In this document: piece by piece, positions 1-5,981 of the stretch
Numbering within the stretch: position 1 is the stretch's first letter
How the letters are laid out: each line of letters opens with the position of its first letter
Assembly (NCBI GenBank): GCA_910577605.1
Contig: CAJTON010000002.1
Location: 67,688 to 78,023, forward strand
Direction of reading: 5' to 3'
From: an uncultured Butyrivibrio sp.
GTDB lineage: Bacteria; Bacillota; Clostridia; Lachnospirales; Lachnospiraceae
DNA length: 10,336 nucleotides
The notes under the pieces: generated by a model
What the model was told of the DNA's origin: nothing
The model's database searches: none
What the model saw: the letters and a program-made list of their open reading frames with translations, nothing else
Translations under genes and position numbers: made by a program

Positions 1-716
1 AGCTGCGGATCGGACTTGTCGTTTATTCCGAGCTTCCCGCCGTTTCGTGAAAGCGCCTCCATTATCAGATCCGCGTCTTCATTTATCTGCAAATACGCCG
101 GAGCGCGCAGCGCAAGCTCAAGTCTGCCGTCGGGCATTACCTTCGACACCGTCGCGCTTATCTCGTCGCCCACATTGACCTTACCGTAAAGCGCCTTGCG
201 GGGGATAAGTCCCTGATAAAGACCGTCAACAGCGACAAACATCCCGAATTTTTCGATATGCTCATACGCCACGCCTTTCACCGTATCTCCCGTATTATAC
301 GCGTCCGTCACCCCAAGATATTTGTAAACTCTGGTGGTTGCGCAAAGGCGGCCGCTTTTATCTATATAAAGAGCGACCGGATAACTTTTTCCCGCCGAAA
401 CCGCGCTTGTCTGTTCCTTGAATGGCAAAAAAAGATCCTTCTCAAGACCCCAGTCAAGAAACGCGCCTATCTGCGTGACTTCCTTCACCGTGAGCGTCTT
501 TACCTCTCCCAGCCTTATAAGCGGTTCTTTTGTCGTGGCTATCGGTCTGTCCTTTGAATCACGGTAAACAAATACCGTCAGCGAATCGCCGATCTCCACG
601 TCCTCGTCCACATATTTTGCGGGCAGAAGCACTTTTTCCTCCTCCGTTCCGAGATATACCCCGAAATCGGTCTTTTTGACAACCATCAAAGGCTGAACCT
701 TACCTAATTCAATCAT
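1..716 (-). CDS. cvfB: CvfB/YitL-like S1 RNA-binding protein (3' end cut by window edge)
   Basis: Partial gene: 238 N-terminal codons are visible and the C-terminus lies beyond base 1. Translation from ATG at 716 (MIELGKVQPLMVVKK) gives three S1/OB-type segments, at about residues 1-63, 69-133 and 148-210. These show typical S1 turns such as TDFGVYLG, TQIGAFLDWGLEKDLFLP and EKFGMFVAVDGLYQGLIP. Near the left edge comes LGINDKSDPQ, which matches the conserved start of the C-terminal winged helix in the CvfB family (usually about 280-300 residues). CvfB proteins bind RNA and influence virulence gene expression in staphylococci; the role here is inferred to be post-transcriptional. The ribosome site GAGGA lies 5-6 bases before the ATG. 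Only 14 bases separate it from the upstream thioesterase, so the two are probably one operon. The family call is fairly sure; the function in this organism is not. Confidence 0.85.
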   Translation of the reverse strand, partial: MIELGKVQPLMVVKKTDFGVYLGTEEEKVLLPAKYVDEDVEIGDSLTVFVYRDSKDRPIATTKEPLIRLGEVKTLTVKEVTQIGAFLDWGLEKDLFLPFKEQTSAVSAGKSYPVALYIDKSGRLCATTRVYKYLGVTDAYNTGDTVKGVAYEHIEKFGMFVAVDGLYQGLIPRKALYGKVNVGDEISATVSKVMPDGRLELALRAPAYLQINEDADLIMEALSRNGGKLGINDKSDPQ

Positions 717-730
717 TTTATCCTCGCTAT

Positions 731-1438
731 TTAAAAAATAAATTCCACGACTGCGAACGGAGTCTTGTCCCTGCCGTGAAGCTCGACCACGCAATGACGC
801 TCGTCCCGGTATATTTCAGGACAAAAATCATTTCCCATCACAGCCGCCTGCTTATACTCGACTCTCAGTGTCTTGGGCAGCCCGTAATACTCCGCCGCTT
901 CCATAGCCACGCGCACATAACCGCAGTTATTCACATGTCTGTTAGTATCTATCAGCTCCTGCGTCACCGGAATCGGAGCGCATTCCCTCATTCCGTCCGG
1001 CAGCGTTATCTTTCGCGGCATATATTCCATATCTATCCTGTCCGCAAAATGAGTATACGCCTCCGCCTCGTCCTTCGGGACCCTTGCAGGAGCGCCAGTG
1101 TCCGAATTAACATATACCCATATTGAATTTGCCCGCACAAGCTGGGCGCCCTCCGCGTCAAGTATCTGGACGTTGCGTCCTCCGAATACTCCCCTGAATT
1201 CATACGGGTTAGTACCTATCTTTATTTCCTCATGGTATCGGGGCGCTCTTAGTATCTCGATCTGCCATGAAGCCATAAGCCAGAAACCGCCCAAAGACGC
1301 GTCGCGGTATACTCCCCTGCCGACGCCTTCCGAATGAAGCATCACGCAGTCCTGAAGATAATTTACGATCGCGTCCAGTCTTATTCTGCCGTCGGCTCCG
1401 ACCTCGCTGTATCGCACACGTCCGTCCATAGTAAACAT
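731..1438 (-). CDS. Acyl-ACP thioesterase, double hot-dog fold
   Basis: Predicted cytosolic enzyme that hydrolyses acyl-acyl carrier protein to release free fatty acid. From ATG 1438 it is 235 residues, the usual size for bacterial relatives of plant FatA/FatB. The first hot-dog half begins with RYSEVGADGRIRLDAIVNYLQD (about residues 9-30). The second half carries the family motif DTNRHVNNCGY, with N166, H168 and N170-N171 in the place of the plant catalytic Asn/His. The open frame extends to a GTG at 1447, but AGGGG (1447-1451) overlaps that GTG and sits 8 bases before ATG 1438, so ATG is preferred. The gene is followed 14 bases later by the CvfB-like gene. Upstream lies the tRNA-Ser terminator, with no convincing promoter between. 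Family is confident; chain-length specificity cannot be read from the sequence. Confidence 0.88.
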   Translation of the reverse strand: MFTMDGRVRYSEVGADGRIRLDAIVNYLQDCVMLHSEGVGRGVYRDASLGGFWLMASWQIEILRAPRYHEEIKIGTNPYEFRGVFGGRNVQILDAEGAQLVRANSIWVYVNSDTGAPARVPKDEAEAYTHFADRIDMEYMPRKITLPDGMRECAPIPVTQELIDTNRHVNNCGYVRVAMEAAEYYGLPKTLRVEYKQAAVMGNDFCPEIYRDERHCVVELHGRDKTPFAVVEFIF

Positions 1439-1478
1439 ATCAAACACCCCTGTTCATTATTCTGTCACGCCGTAAGCG

Positions 1479-1512
1479 TTAAAAAGCACACAACCGCTGT
1501 TCTGCTGTGTGC
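1479..1512 (-). terminator. Intrinsic terminator after tRNA-Ser
   Basis: Read on the minus strand, GCACACAGC pairs with GTTGTGTGC (9 pairs including one G-T) around the loop AGAACAGCG. A run of five T follows at 1481-1485. It starts 12 bases after the 3' end of tRNA-Ser and ends about 40 bases before the thioesterase start. It is therefore well placed to end tRNA transcription and separate it from the thioesterase operon. Confidence 0.8.
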
Positions 1513-1523
1513 CAAAAGCCCAA

Positions 1524-1611
1524 CGGAGAGTGTGGGATTCGAACCCACGTGCCCAAAAAAGGACAACCGCATTTCGAGTGCGGCTCGTTATGACCACTTC
1601 GATAACTCTCC
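1524..1611 (-). tRNA. tRNA-Ser (anticodon CGA, reads UCG)
   Basis: An 88-base class II tRNA on the minus strand. The acceptor GGAGAGT (1605-1611) pairs fully with ACTCTCC (1525-1531), and the discriminator base is G, as usual for serine. The anticodon arm is CCGCA-CTCGAAA-TGCGG, giving anticodon CGA. The long variable arm TGTCC-TTTTTT-GGGCA is the hallmark of tRNA-Ser. The T arm is GTGGG-TTCGAAT-CCCAC. No CCA is encoded, so it must be added after transcription. A terminator hairpin follows 12 bases later. No clear promoter sits in the 55 bases between it and tRNA-Gln, so it may depend on readthrough from the tRNA-Gln promoter. Confidence 0.96.
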
Positions 1612-1635
1612 AAAAATTAATAAAAATCTGCGAGC

Positions 1636-1663
1636 ATAAAAATGCACCACTCAATCGTGGTGC
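1636..1663 (-). terminator. Hairpin plus T run between tRNA-Gln and tRNA-Ser
   Basis: On the minus strand GCACCAC (1657-1663) pairs perfectly with GTGGTGC (1644-1650) around the loop GATTGA, followed by A and five T (1638-1642). This has the form of an intrinsic terminator three bases after tRNA-Gln. It could also act as a partial terminator or processing signal, because tRNA-Ser downstream lacks an obvious promoter. Confidence 0.7.
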
Positions 1664-1666
1664 GAG

Positions 1667-1738
1667 CTGGGCTAACAGGACTCGAACCTGTAGATGCTGG
1701 AGTCAGAGTCCAGTGCCTTACCATTTGGCGATAGCCCA
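1667..1738 (-). tRNA. tRNA-Gln (anticodon CUG, reads CAG)
   Basis: A 72-base class I tRNA on the minus strand. The acceptor TGGGCTA (1732-1738) pairs with TAGCCCA (1668-1674), and the discriminator is G. The anticodon arm is CTGGA-CTCTGAC-TCCAG, giving anticodon CTG. The T arm is ACAGG-TTCGAGT-CCTGT. The initial weak T-A pair and the G discriminator suit glutamine tRNAs. CCA is not encoded. A strong promoter lies upstream at 1780-1808 and a hairpin with a T run immediately downstream. Confidence 0.96.
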
Positions 1739-1779
1739 TCATATCAGTTCTGAGGAGTAACCTCTTAAACAACAAAATG

Positions 1780-1808
1780 AGTATATACTACTTTCAAAAC
1801 AAAGTCAA
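1780..1808 (-). promoter_or_regulatory. SigA-type promoter of tRNA-Gln
   Basis: Minus-strand -35 TTGACT (1803-1808) and -10 TATACT (1780-1785) are separated by exactly 17 bases. Each differs from consensus at one position. Predicted transcription begins near 1773, about 35 bases before the mature tRNA-Gln, leaving a leader to be removed by RNase P. Confidence 0.85.
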
Positions 1809-1890
1809 GCTATTTTTATAAAAATATTTCTATTTTCCGCGGCGGAATCCGATACTAATATACGTCTAATAAGTGAAAGGGGGCAGACCG

Positions 1891-2436
1891 ATGGCCAACG
1901 GTGCAAGCAGCTACCGCCGTTTTCTTGACGGCGACGACAATGGCTTTGCCGAAATAATAGACGAGTATTACGACGGACTTGTTCTTTATCTTAACGAATA
2001 TGTGCGCAATTTAGGTACTGCGGAGGAGCTTGCGGAGGACACCTTTGTAAAACTGGTTACAAAAAAACCGAAGTTTTCCGGTAAGTCCTCATTCAAAACG
2101 TTCCTGTACGCCGTAGGCAGAAACGTCGCGCTGGATTTTCTTCGCCGTGAAAAAAATCGCCGCACCGTTTCTATTGACAATCTCACGGAAACGCTTTCTG
2201 ATGATAAAGAACTTGAAGAGAACTTTCTTCATGAGGAACGAAAGATCATCCTTCACCGCTCAATGCAGTCCATGAAGACCGAATACCGTCAGGCGCTATG
2301 GCTCGCTTACTTCGAGGATCTTAGTACGCCCGAAATCGCGCGTATAATGAAAAAATCTGTCAGCAGCGTGGAGCATCTCATACGCCGGGCAAAGCTCACT
2401 CTCAAATCCGAGATCGAAAAGGAGGACTTAATATGA
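1891..2436 (+). CDS. ECF-type RNA polymerase sigma factor
   Basis: A 181-residue alternative sigma factor predicted to direct RNA polymerase to a small regulon. Sigma region 2 covers about residues 11-88, including TAEELAEDTFVKLV and the promoter-melting segment TFLYAVGRNVALDFLRREKNR. A linker of about 30 residues follows. Region 4 covers about 118-173, with the helix-turn-helix LSTPEIARIMKKSVSSVEHL for -35 recognition. The frame is open from a GTG at 1873, but AAAGGGGG lies between that GTG and ATG 1891 with a 7-base spacer, so ATG is chosen. The stop overlaps the start of the next gene (ATGA), a standard sigma/anti-sigma coupling. The regulated signal is unknown. Confidence 0.92.
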   Translation: MANGASSYRRFLDGDDNGFAEIIDEYYDGLVLYLNEYVRNLGTAEELAEDTFVKLVTKKPKFSGKSSFKTFLYAVGRNVALDFLRREKNRRTVSIDNLTETLSDDKELEENFLHEERKIILHRSMQSMKTEYRQALWLAYFEDLSTPEIARIMKKSVSSVEHLIRRAKLTLKSEIEKEDLI

Positions 2437-3119
2437 TGAAGAATCACAGCGATGTAGCAAACAACGTATTCCGCCGCAGGGACGAATATAACGCGGCGCA
2501 GAGGCGCAGGAAAAAAACCGCAGTAAAAGCAGGTTCGTTTATTGCCTGTCTGTGCCTGATAGCCGCGGCAGGCTTCGGCATTTTCAAGAGCGGCATACTG
2601 CGTAATTCCAACGAAATACCGGACAACGCGCAGACCGGAATCAAAATAAACAAAGTCGCGAGCGGTTCCGCTTCGACATCACCGGATATTTATACTTCTC
2701 TGGAGGACTTTATCGAATTTTCCAGGCAGGAGACGGTTGAATATTACGGCTCAAACATTTTCCCCGAGCTGCCCGCCGATCTGCATGAATCAGGTGACAA
2801 AAACGGTATTTACAGAAAAGACAAAGGAACCGGTGAAATTTATTTCAGCACCTTTACGCTGAGATACCGCTCCTCCGATTCATCCCGCAGCGTCGAAGTC
2901 AAAGGAGACAAGGGGCAAAAGCCTTTTTCCTGCGTCGTTGCCATTTCCGATGAACCGCTTGAGCCAACCGTTATAAACGGTGAAACCGTATTTTTTGAGG
3001 ACTTCGGCAGCGGAAGCATTTATGCGGAATTCACACATAACAACGTGTTTTTTGAAATCAGCTTCCACGGTCTGTCGGAAGAAGAAATATTCAATGTGGT
3101 TTCCTCGCTGACCAAATAA
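2433..3119 (+). CDS. Putative membrane anti-sigma factor, DUF4367-like outer domain
   Basis: A 228-residue protein with a short basic cytosolic N-terminus (VFRRRDEYNAAQRRRKK, about residues 12-28), one membrane segment (about 30-51) and an extracytoplasmic part. The C-terminal region (about 130-228) has a beta-rich pattern, including FTHNNVFFEISFHGLSEEEIF, which resembles DUF4367-type domains often encoded next to clostridial ECF sigma factors. The start overlaps the sigma stop by four bases. GGAGG at 2421-2425 serves it from 7 bases upstream, so the two are made together. I infer that it holds the sigma factor at the membrane until a signal is sensed. No zinc-binding HxxxCxxC anti-sigma motif is present, so the cytosolic contact would be unconventional. 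The domain call is moderate; the role rests mainly on position. Confidence 0.7.
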   Translation: MMKNHSDVANNVFRRRDEYNAAQRRRKKTAVKAGSFIACLCLIAAAGFGIFKSGILRNSNEIPDNAQTGIKINKVASGSASTSPDIYTSLEDFIEFSRQETVEYYGSNIFPELPADLHESGDKNGIYRKDKGTGEIYFSTFTLRYRSSDSSRSVEVKGDKGQKPFSCVVAISDEPLEPTVINGETVFFEDFGSGSIYAEFTHNNVFFEISFHGLSEEEIFNVVSSLTK

Positions 3120-3129
3120 CTCACAATGC

Positions 3130-3167
3130 AAAAAAGGCTTTGCCCGCAGCACGGCAGAGCCTTTTTT
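3130..3167 (+). terminator. Strong intrinsic terminator of the sigma/anti-sigma operon
   Basis: A 15-base-pair stem (3130-3144 with 3153-3167, one G-T pair) around the loop CGCAGCAC contains the core GGCTTTGCC/GGCAGAGCC and ends in six T. It begins 10 bases after the anti-sigma stop. The flanking A run means it could also stop transcription from the other strand. Confidence 0.9.
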
Positions 3168-3302
3168 ATGCAATCCGCATTACGCAAGTCTTAAAAAAAT
3201 TAAGTCCCGCTGCCCTCCCGCTGCCTCAAGCGCAGCATTTTATTTAACATCATATCAAATTACCGAAAACGCCATTTTCCTGTTTATTTACCTCCCCTCT
3301 TA

Positions 3303-3311
3303 TGCTAAAAT
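3303..3311 (+). promoter_or_regulatory. Candidate extended -10 promoter of the PII gene
   Basis: TGCTAAAAT fits an extended -10 element (TGnTAtAAT). The -35 region at 3283-3288 (TTTATT) is poor. Transcription would start near 3318 and give a leader of about 50 bases. A TATAAT at 3349-3354 is too close to the ribosome site to serve. No sigma-54 type GG/GC pair was seen. The rest of 3168-3370 shows nothing else I can name beyond a weak hairpin GCTGC/GCAGC near 3221-3237. Confidence 0.35.
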
Positions 3312-3370
3312 AAAAACGACCAAAGAATATATGATTATTGGCTAACTTTATAATACAAGGAGGCTTTACT

Positions 3371-3709
3371 ATGAAAAAACTTGAAATCATCATCAAACCT
3401 GAGAAGCTTGACGATTTAAAACAGATTCTTGAGGAAAATCAGGCAAACGGCATTATGATCACGAACATCATGGGTTACGGCGCTCAGAAGGGCTTTAAAA
3501 GGATTTACAGGGGCAACGAATATTTCGTAAACCTTCTCCCCAAGGTCAAGGTCGAAACGGTAGTCCCCGACGAGACCGCGGAGCAGATAATTGATCTCGT
3601 AACAAAGGAAATCTCGACCGGAAATATCGGCGACGGCAAGATTTTCGTATACAATGTGGAGGACGCGATAAGAGTCCGCACCGGCGAGAGAGGCTCGGAG
3701 GCACTTTAA
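3371..3709 (+). CDS. glnB: PII nitrogen regulatory protein (GlnB/GlnK family)
   Basis: A 112-residue cytosolic trimeric signal protein that senses 2-oxoglutarate and ATP/ADP and binds partner proteins such as AmtB. The T-loop YRGNEYFVNLLPKVKVE carries the conserved Y51, the uridylylation site in proteobacterial PII. Q39 and K40 of the AQKG segment, the B-loop TGNIGDGKIFV (about 83-93) and the C-loop R101/R103 are all present, so nucleotide and effector binding look intact. The frame opens at a TTG at 3338, but AAGGAGG lies 7 bases before ATG 3371, so ATG is the start. In most genomes this gene abuts amtB; here amtB begins about 3.2 kb downstream on the same strand with opposite-strand genes between. 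A terminator follows at 3745. The family is certain; glnB versus glnK cannot be settled. Confidence 0.95.
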   Translation: MKKLEIIIKPEKLDDLKQILEENQANGIMITNIMGYGAQKGFKRIYRGNEYFVNLLPKVKVETVVPDETAEQIIDLVTKEISTGNIGDGKIFVYNVEDAIRVRTGERGSEAL

Positions 3710-3744
3710 GCTCTCTAAAAAACATTGACTTGAAAGATATTATT

Positions 3745-3773
3745 AAAGAGGGACGGCGGCGTCCCTCTTTTTT
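3745..3773 (+). terminator. Intrinsic terminator of the PII gene
   Basis: A perfect 11-base-pair stem (3745-3755 with 3760-3770) around the tetraloop GCGG runs into six T (3768-3773). It lies between two convergent genes. In the minus direction the same stem is followed only by a short, mixed AT tract, so it may also weakly stop the lipoprotein transcript. Confidence 0.9.
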
Positions 3774-3786
3774 ACAATAAAATTTT

Positions 3787-4602
3787 CTATTTGTACTCCA
3801 CCCAAATCAGATTATCCATGATTTTATCGTATGAATAGCGCATTTCTTTGGGAAGGGAATGGAAAACGTCACCCTCGACAGTCCATTGATTACCGTCCTC
3901 CGATATTTTAAGCTCCTTGACCTTTGTATCTGAATATTTGTCATAATAATACACCTTGTTATTTTCGCCTAACGCGTGTGAAGCGGAAATATATTCCACT
4001 CCTTCCCCTCCTATCAATCCCGGTCGGGACGGCGGATTTCCTCTTTTATAATTGGCAGTAATATTTATAAATTCCATATCAGGGCTTTCCTTGGCTATTG
4101 CAAAAGAATCCACTCCAAAAAATAAGGCGTCCGGCATCATGGACACGCTCAGTTTTTTACGGTCAAAATCACTGAAAACCGCCGCCCCGACTTTTGTTTT
4201 ATCCTCGTTGAAAATAAACAGTGTGAAAGTATTCCATAACCTGTTACGGTTATTGTTGTATTCGGTAATTGGAATCTTGCATATATAAAAGCCTTTTCCG
4301 TCGAATATTTCTTTATTGCACTCAAACTCCCATACGGTCCATACCTCGCTATCCCAATCACGGGTATCATGTGCTTTTTGCATTTTTCCGGCGACAATTT
4401 CGACAGCCTCTTCAACTAAAACGTCAATACCGTCAATATATTCGACTTTATTATTTTGTATACGTTCCTGAGAAAAAATAAAAGGCGTTGCATAGGAATA
4501 TAGCTCTTCAAATTCCTTTTTGTCGGACCTAGTGGAAGGAAGCTTACCGCAGGCGGCGCAAAGACAGGTTATACATAAAAATAAAATAATTAATTTTTTC
4601 AT
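3787..4602 (-). CDS. Putative secreted lipoprotein of unknown function
   Basis: A 271-residue protein not recognised as any named family. The N-terminus is a lipoprotein-type signal: MKK, a hydrophobic run LIILFLCITCLC, then AAC with C18 the likely lipidated residue. The -3 position is Cys rather than the usual Leu, so the lipobox is imperfect. The remainder is mixed alpha/beta, rich in charged and aromatic residues, with no further membrane segment; it should sit on the outer face of the membrane. ATG 4602 follows seven consecutive G, which act as the ribosome site and overlap the stop codon of the upstream peptidase 9 bases away. The two are therefore translated together. The sequence is AT-rich (18 G+C in the 60 bases 4441-4500), unlike its flanks. 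It could be a partner, substrate or inhibitor of the peptidase, but nothing in the sequence proves this. Confidence 0.75.
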   Translation of the reverse strand: MKKLIILFLCITCLCAACGKLPSTRSDKKEFEELYSYATPFIFSQERIQNNKVEYIDGIDVLVEEAVEIVAGKMQKAHDTRDWDSEVWTVWEFECNKEIFDGKGFYICKIPITEYNNNRNRLWNTFTLFIFNEDKTKVGAAVFSDFDRKKLSVSMMPDALFFGVDSFAIAKESPDMEFINITANYKRGNPPSRPGLIGGEGVEYISASHALGENNKVYYYDKYSDTKVKELKISEDGNQWTVEGDVFHSLPKEMRYSYDKIMDNLIWVEYK

Positions 4603-4611
4603 TGTCCCCCC

Positions 4612-5826
4612 CTAATTATACTGTGATAATGTCTGATTCCAAAGATATGTCATTCCTTTGTCGTCAGAATATATGACGCATGATGAATTTTTCTGTTTTT
4701 CAAAGGTCAAATCAATTTTTTGATTATAATAACTAATTGCTTTTGAATATCCTCCCATAGTTTTATCATCCGGATTCCAGCTTTGCGAATTCCATATTTC
4801 TATGTAATGATTAGTGCTGTTATATCCATACAATGTTATGGAATGACCCTTTGCGTCAGTATTTGCGTAATACGGAACCATGCACATCGCAATCGGATAA
4901 CCCGCGTCTATATTCTGCTTTATCTCATCCCACCCCAACGCGTCATTGGTTTTCTTATAGTTCACCCCATAATAAGAAAGCGCCGTTTTTATTTCTTCGA
5001 TTTCAGCTCCCGTGTCAAATCCTATTCCCATACGGTTGCATACATCATATCCTGTGTACGAAGTCCAGTTCAACGTATTAGCTATGGTAGCGACTACGCA
5101 AGCCCAGCACATATTGTAGGAATACTGGCTCTGCGGCTTTCTGAGCGTAATCGTTTTCATCGCCCCATATTTTATATCATCATAATCATTCTCATTAAAG
5201 CTTTGCGTCTCCACATATCTGAAAGAGCCAAGCTTATCCGTTACAGCCCGCTGTTTTTCCTCAAAACTCATAGCGGTAAATGCAAGTTCGTCGGCATTGG
5301 GCATCTTACCTGTCGAAAGCGCCAAGAGAACAGTCGGCTCCGAACTCACTCCATTTGCAGATTCATAATACAGCTCGTCGTTTACGGTATATAAAATACA
5401 TTCATTATTAAGATAATCTATTTCTTCCAACAGTTCAGTCAGTGCATAATCATAAGAAATTTCATATGTATAGCCCCAGTCAGTTCCGATAACTCCAAGC
5501 ACAGCCTTGATTTTACCGTCCGCTATAAGCGGATAATAATATACTTCGTCCTGATATTCATTAAAATTGTATACGATATAGGGAGTTCCAAGTTCAATCG
5601 CATTTGACATACAATTTTTATCCGATGAATCCGCCATAACCTCTGTTATCGAGGAAAAATTACCGTCGATAAATCCATTTACGGAGGCAGGAATGTTCTC
5701 GGCGAGAGTGGGAAACGGCGTTTCAGAGGTATCTGTTTTTGTACCTCCGTACGCCGGAAACGCAGAGAAAATAAGACATATCCCGACCAAAAAGGCGATT
5801 AAATTTTTTGAGCATTGTTTTTTTAT
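4612..5826 (-). CDS. Secreted papain-like cysteine peptidase (clan CA), apparent AUA start
   Basis: A 404-residue exported protease counted from the AUA at 5826. The signal peptide is (M)KKQCSKNLIAFLVGICLIFSAFPAYG, with cleavage near the AYG. About residues 35-225 look like a propeptide region. The C-terminal catalytic domain shows Q234-(5)-C240-W-A, matching the papain spacing of oxyanion Gln to Cys. It also has H328 in GHSITLYGYN and N346 in IWNSQSW, matching the Cys-His-Asn triad. The nearest familiar types are staphopain/C39-like secreted peptidases. The frame extends to TTG 5847 (411 residues), but the promoter at 5861-5889 would leave that TTG only about 7 bases of leader. GAGGAAGGA (5833-5841) sits 6 bases before the AUA, where a start codon should be. 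No in-frame ATG, GTG or TTG would keep the signal peptide intact apart from that TTG. Strikingly AT-rich (21 G+C in 5161-5220), suggesting transfer. Substrate unknown. Confidence 0.82.
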   Translation of the reverse strand: MKKQCSKNLIAFLVGICLIFSAFPAYGGTKTDTSETPFPTLAENIPASVNGFIDGNFSSITEVMADSSDKNCMSNAIELGTPYIVYNFNEYQDEVYYYPLIADGKIKAVLGVIGTDWGYTYEISYDYALTELLEEIDYLNNECILYTVNDELYYESANGVSSEPTVLLALSTGKMPNADELAFTAMSFEEKQRAVTDKLGSFRYVETQSFNENDYDDIKYGAMKTITLRKPQSQYSYNMCWACVVATIANTLNWTSYTGYDVCNRMGIGFDTGAEIEEIKTALSYYGVNYKKTNDALGWDEIKQNIDAGYPIAMCMVPYYANTDAKGHSITLYGYNSTNHYIEIWNSQSWNPDDKTMGGYSKAISYYNQKIDLTFEKQKNSSCVIYSDDKGMTYLWNQTLSQYN

Positions 5827-5860
5827 AACGAATCCTTCCTCGAACAAACCTTATACTATT

Positions 5861-5889
5861 ATTATATTCTATGTCAGAAATTAAAGCAA
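5861..5889 (-). promoter_or_regulatory. SigA-type promoter of the peptidase-lipoprotein operon
   Basis: Minus-strand -35 TTGCTT (5884-5889) and perfect -10 TATAAT (5861-5866) with a 17-base spacer. Expected transcription start is near 5854, giving a leader of about 27 bases to the proposed AUA start and only about 7 to the upstream TTG. Confidence 0.75.
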
Positions 5890-5981
5890 TATATGTTTTA
5901 GGATAAAATCAATTTAATACTCCATTCCCTCCTACCAATCCTGTTTGAGACATCAATTTTCCTTCTAACTAATATATATCA

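Noticed and set aside
1456..1484. TTTTAA / AATAAT promoter for the thioesterase
   Set aside because: Weak -35, and the start would fall on the ribosome site, leaving no leader.
1334..1760. Short open frames running through the two tRNA genes
   Set aside because: They cover tRNA and terminator sequence; the tRNA folds are unambiguous.
3719..3742. TTGACT near TATTAT after the PII gene as a plus-strand promoter
   Set aside because: The two elements are only seven bases apart and are followed at once by a terminator.
4783..5394. 203-codon plus-strand open frame opposite the peptidase
   Set aside because: It lies within the peptidase gene, whose catalytic motifs are clear; the translation shows no domain pattern.
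5800..5813. ATG at 5811-5813 (minus strand, starting ATGCTCAAAAAATTT) as the peptidase start
   Set aside because: It is in a different frame from the peptidase; using it would need a frameshift, while the AUA frame gives an intact signal peptide.
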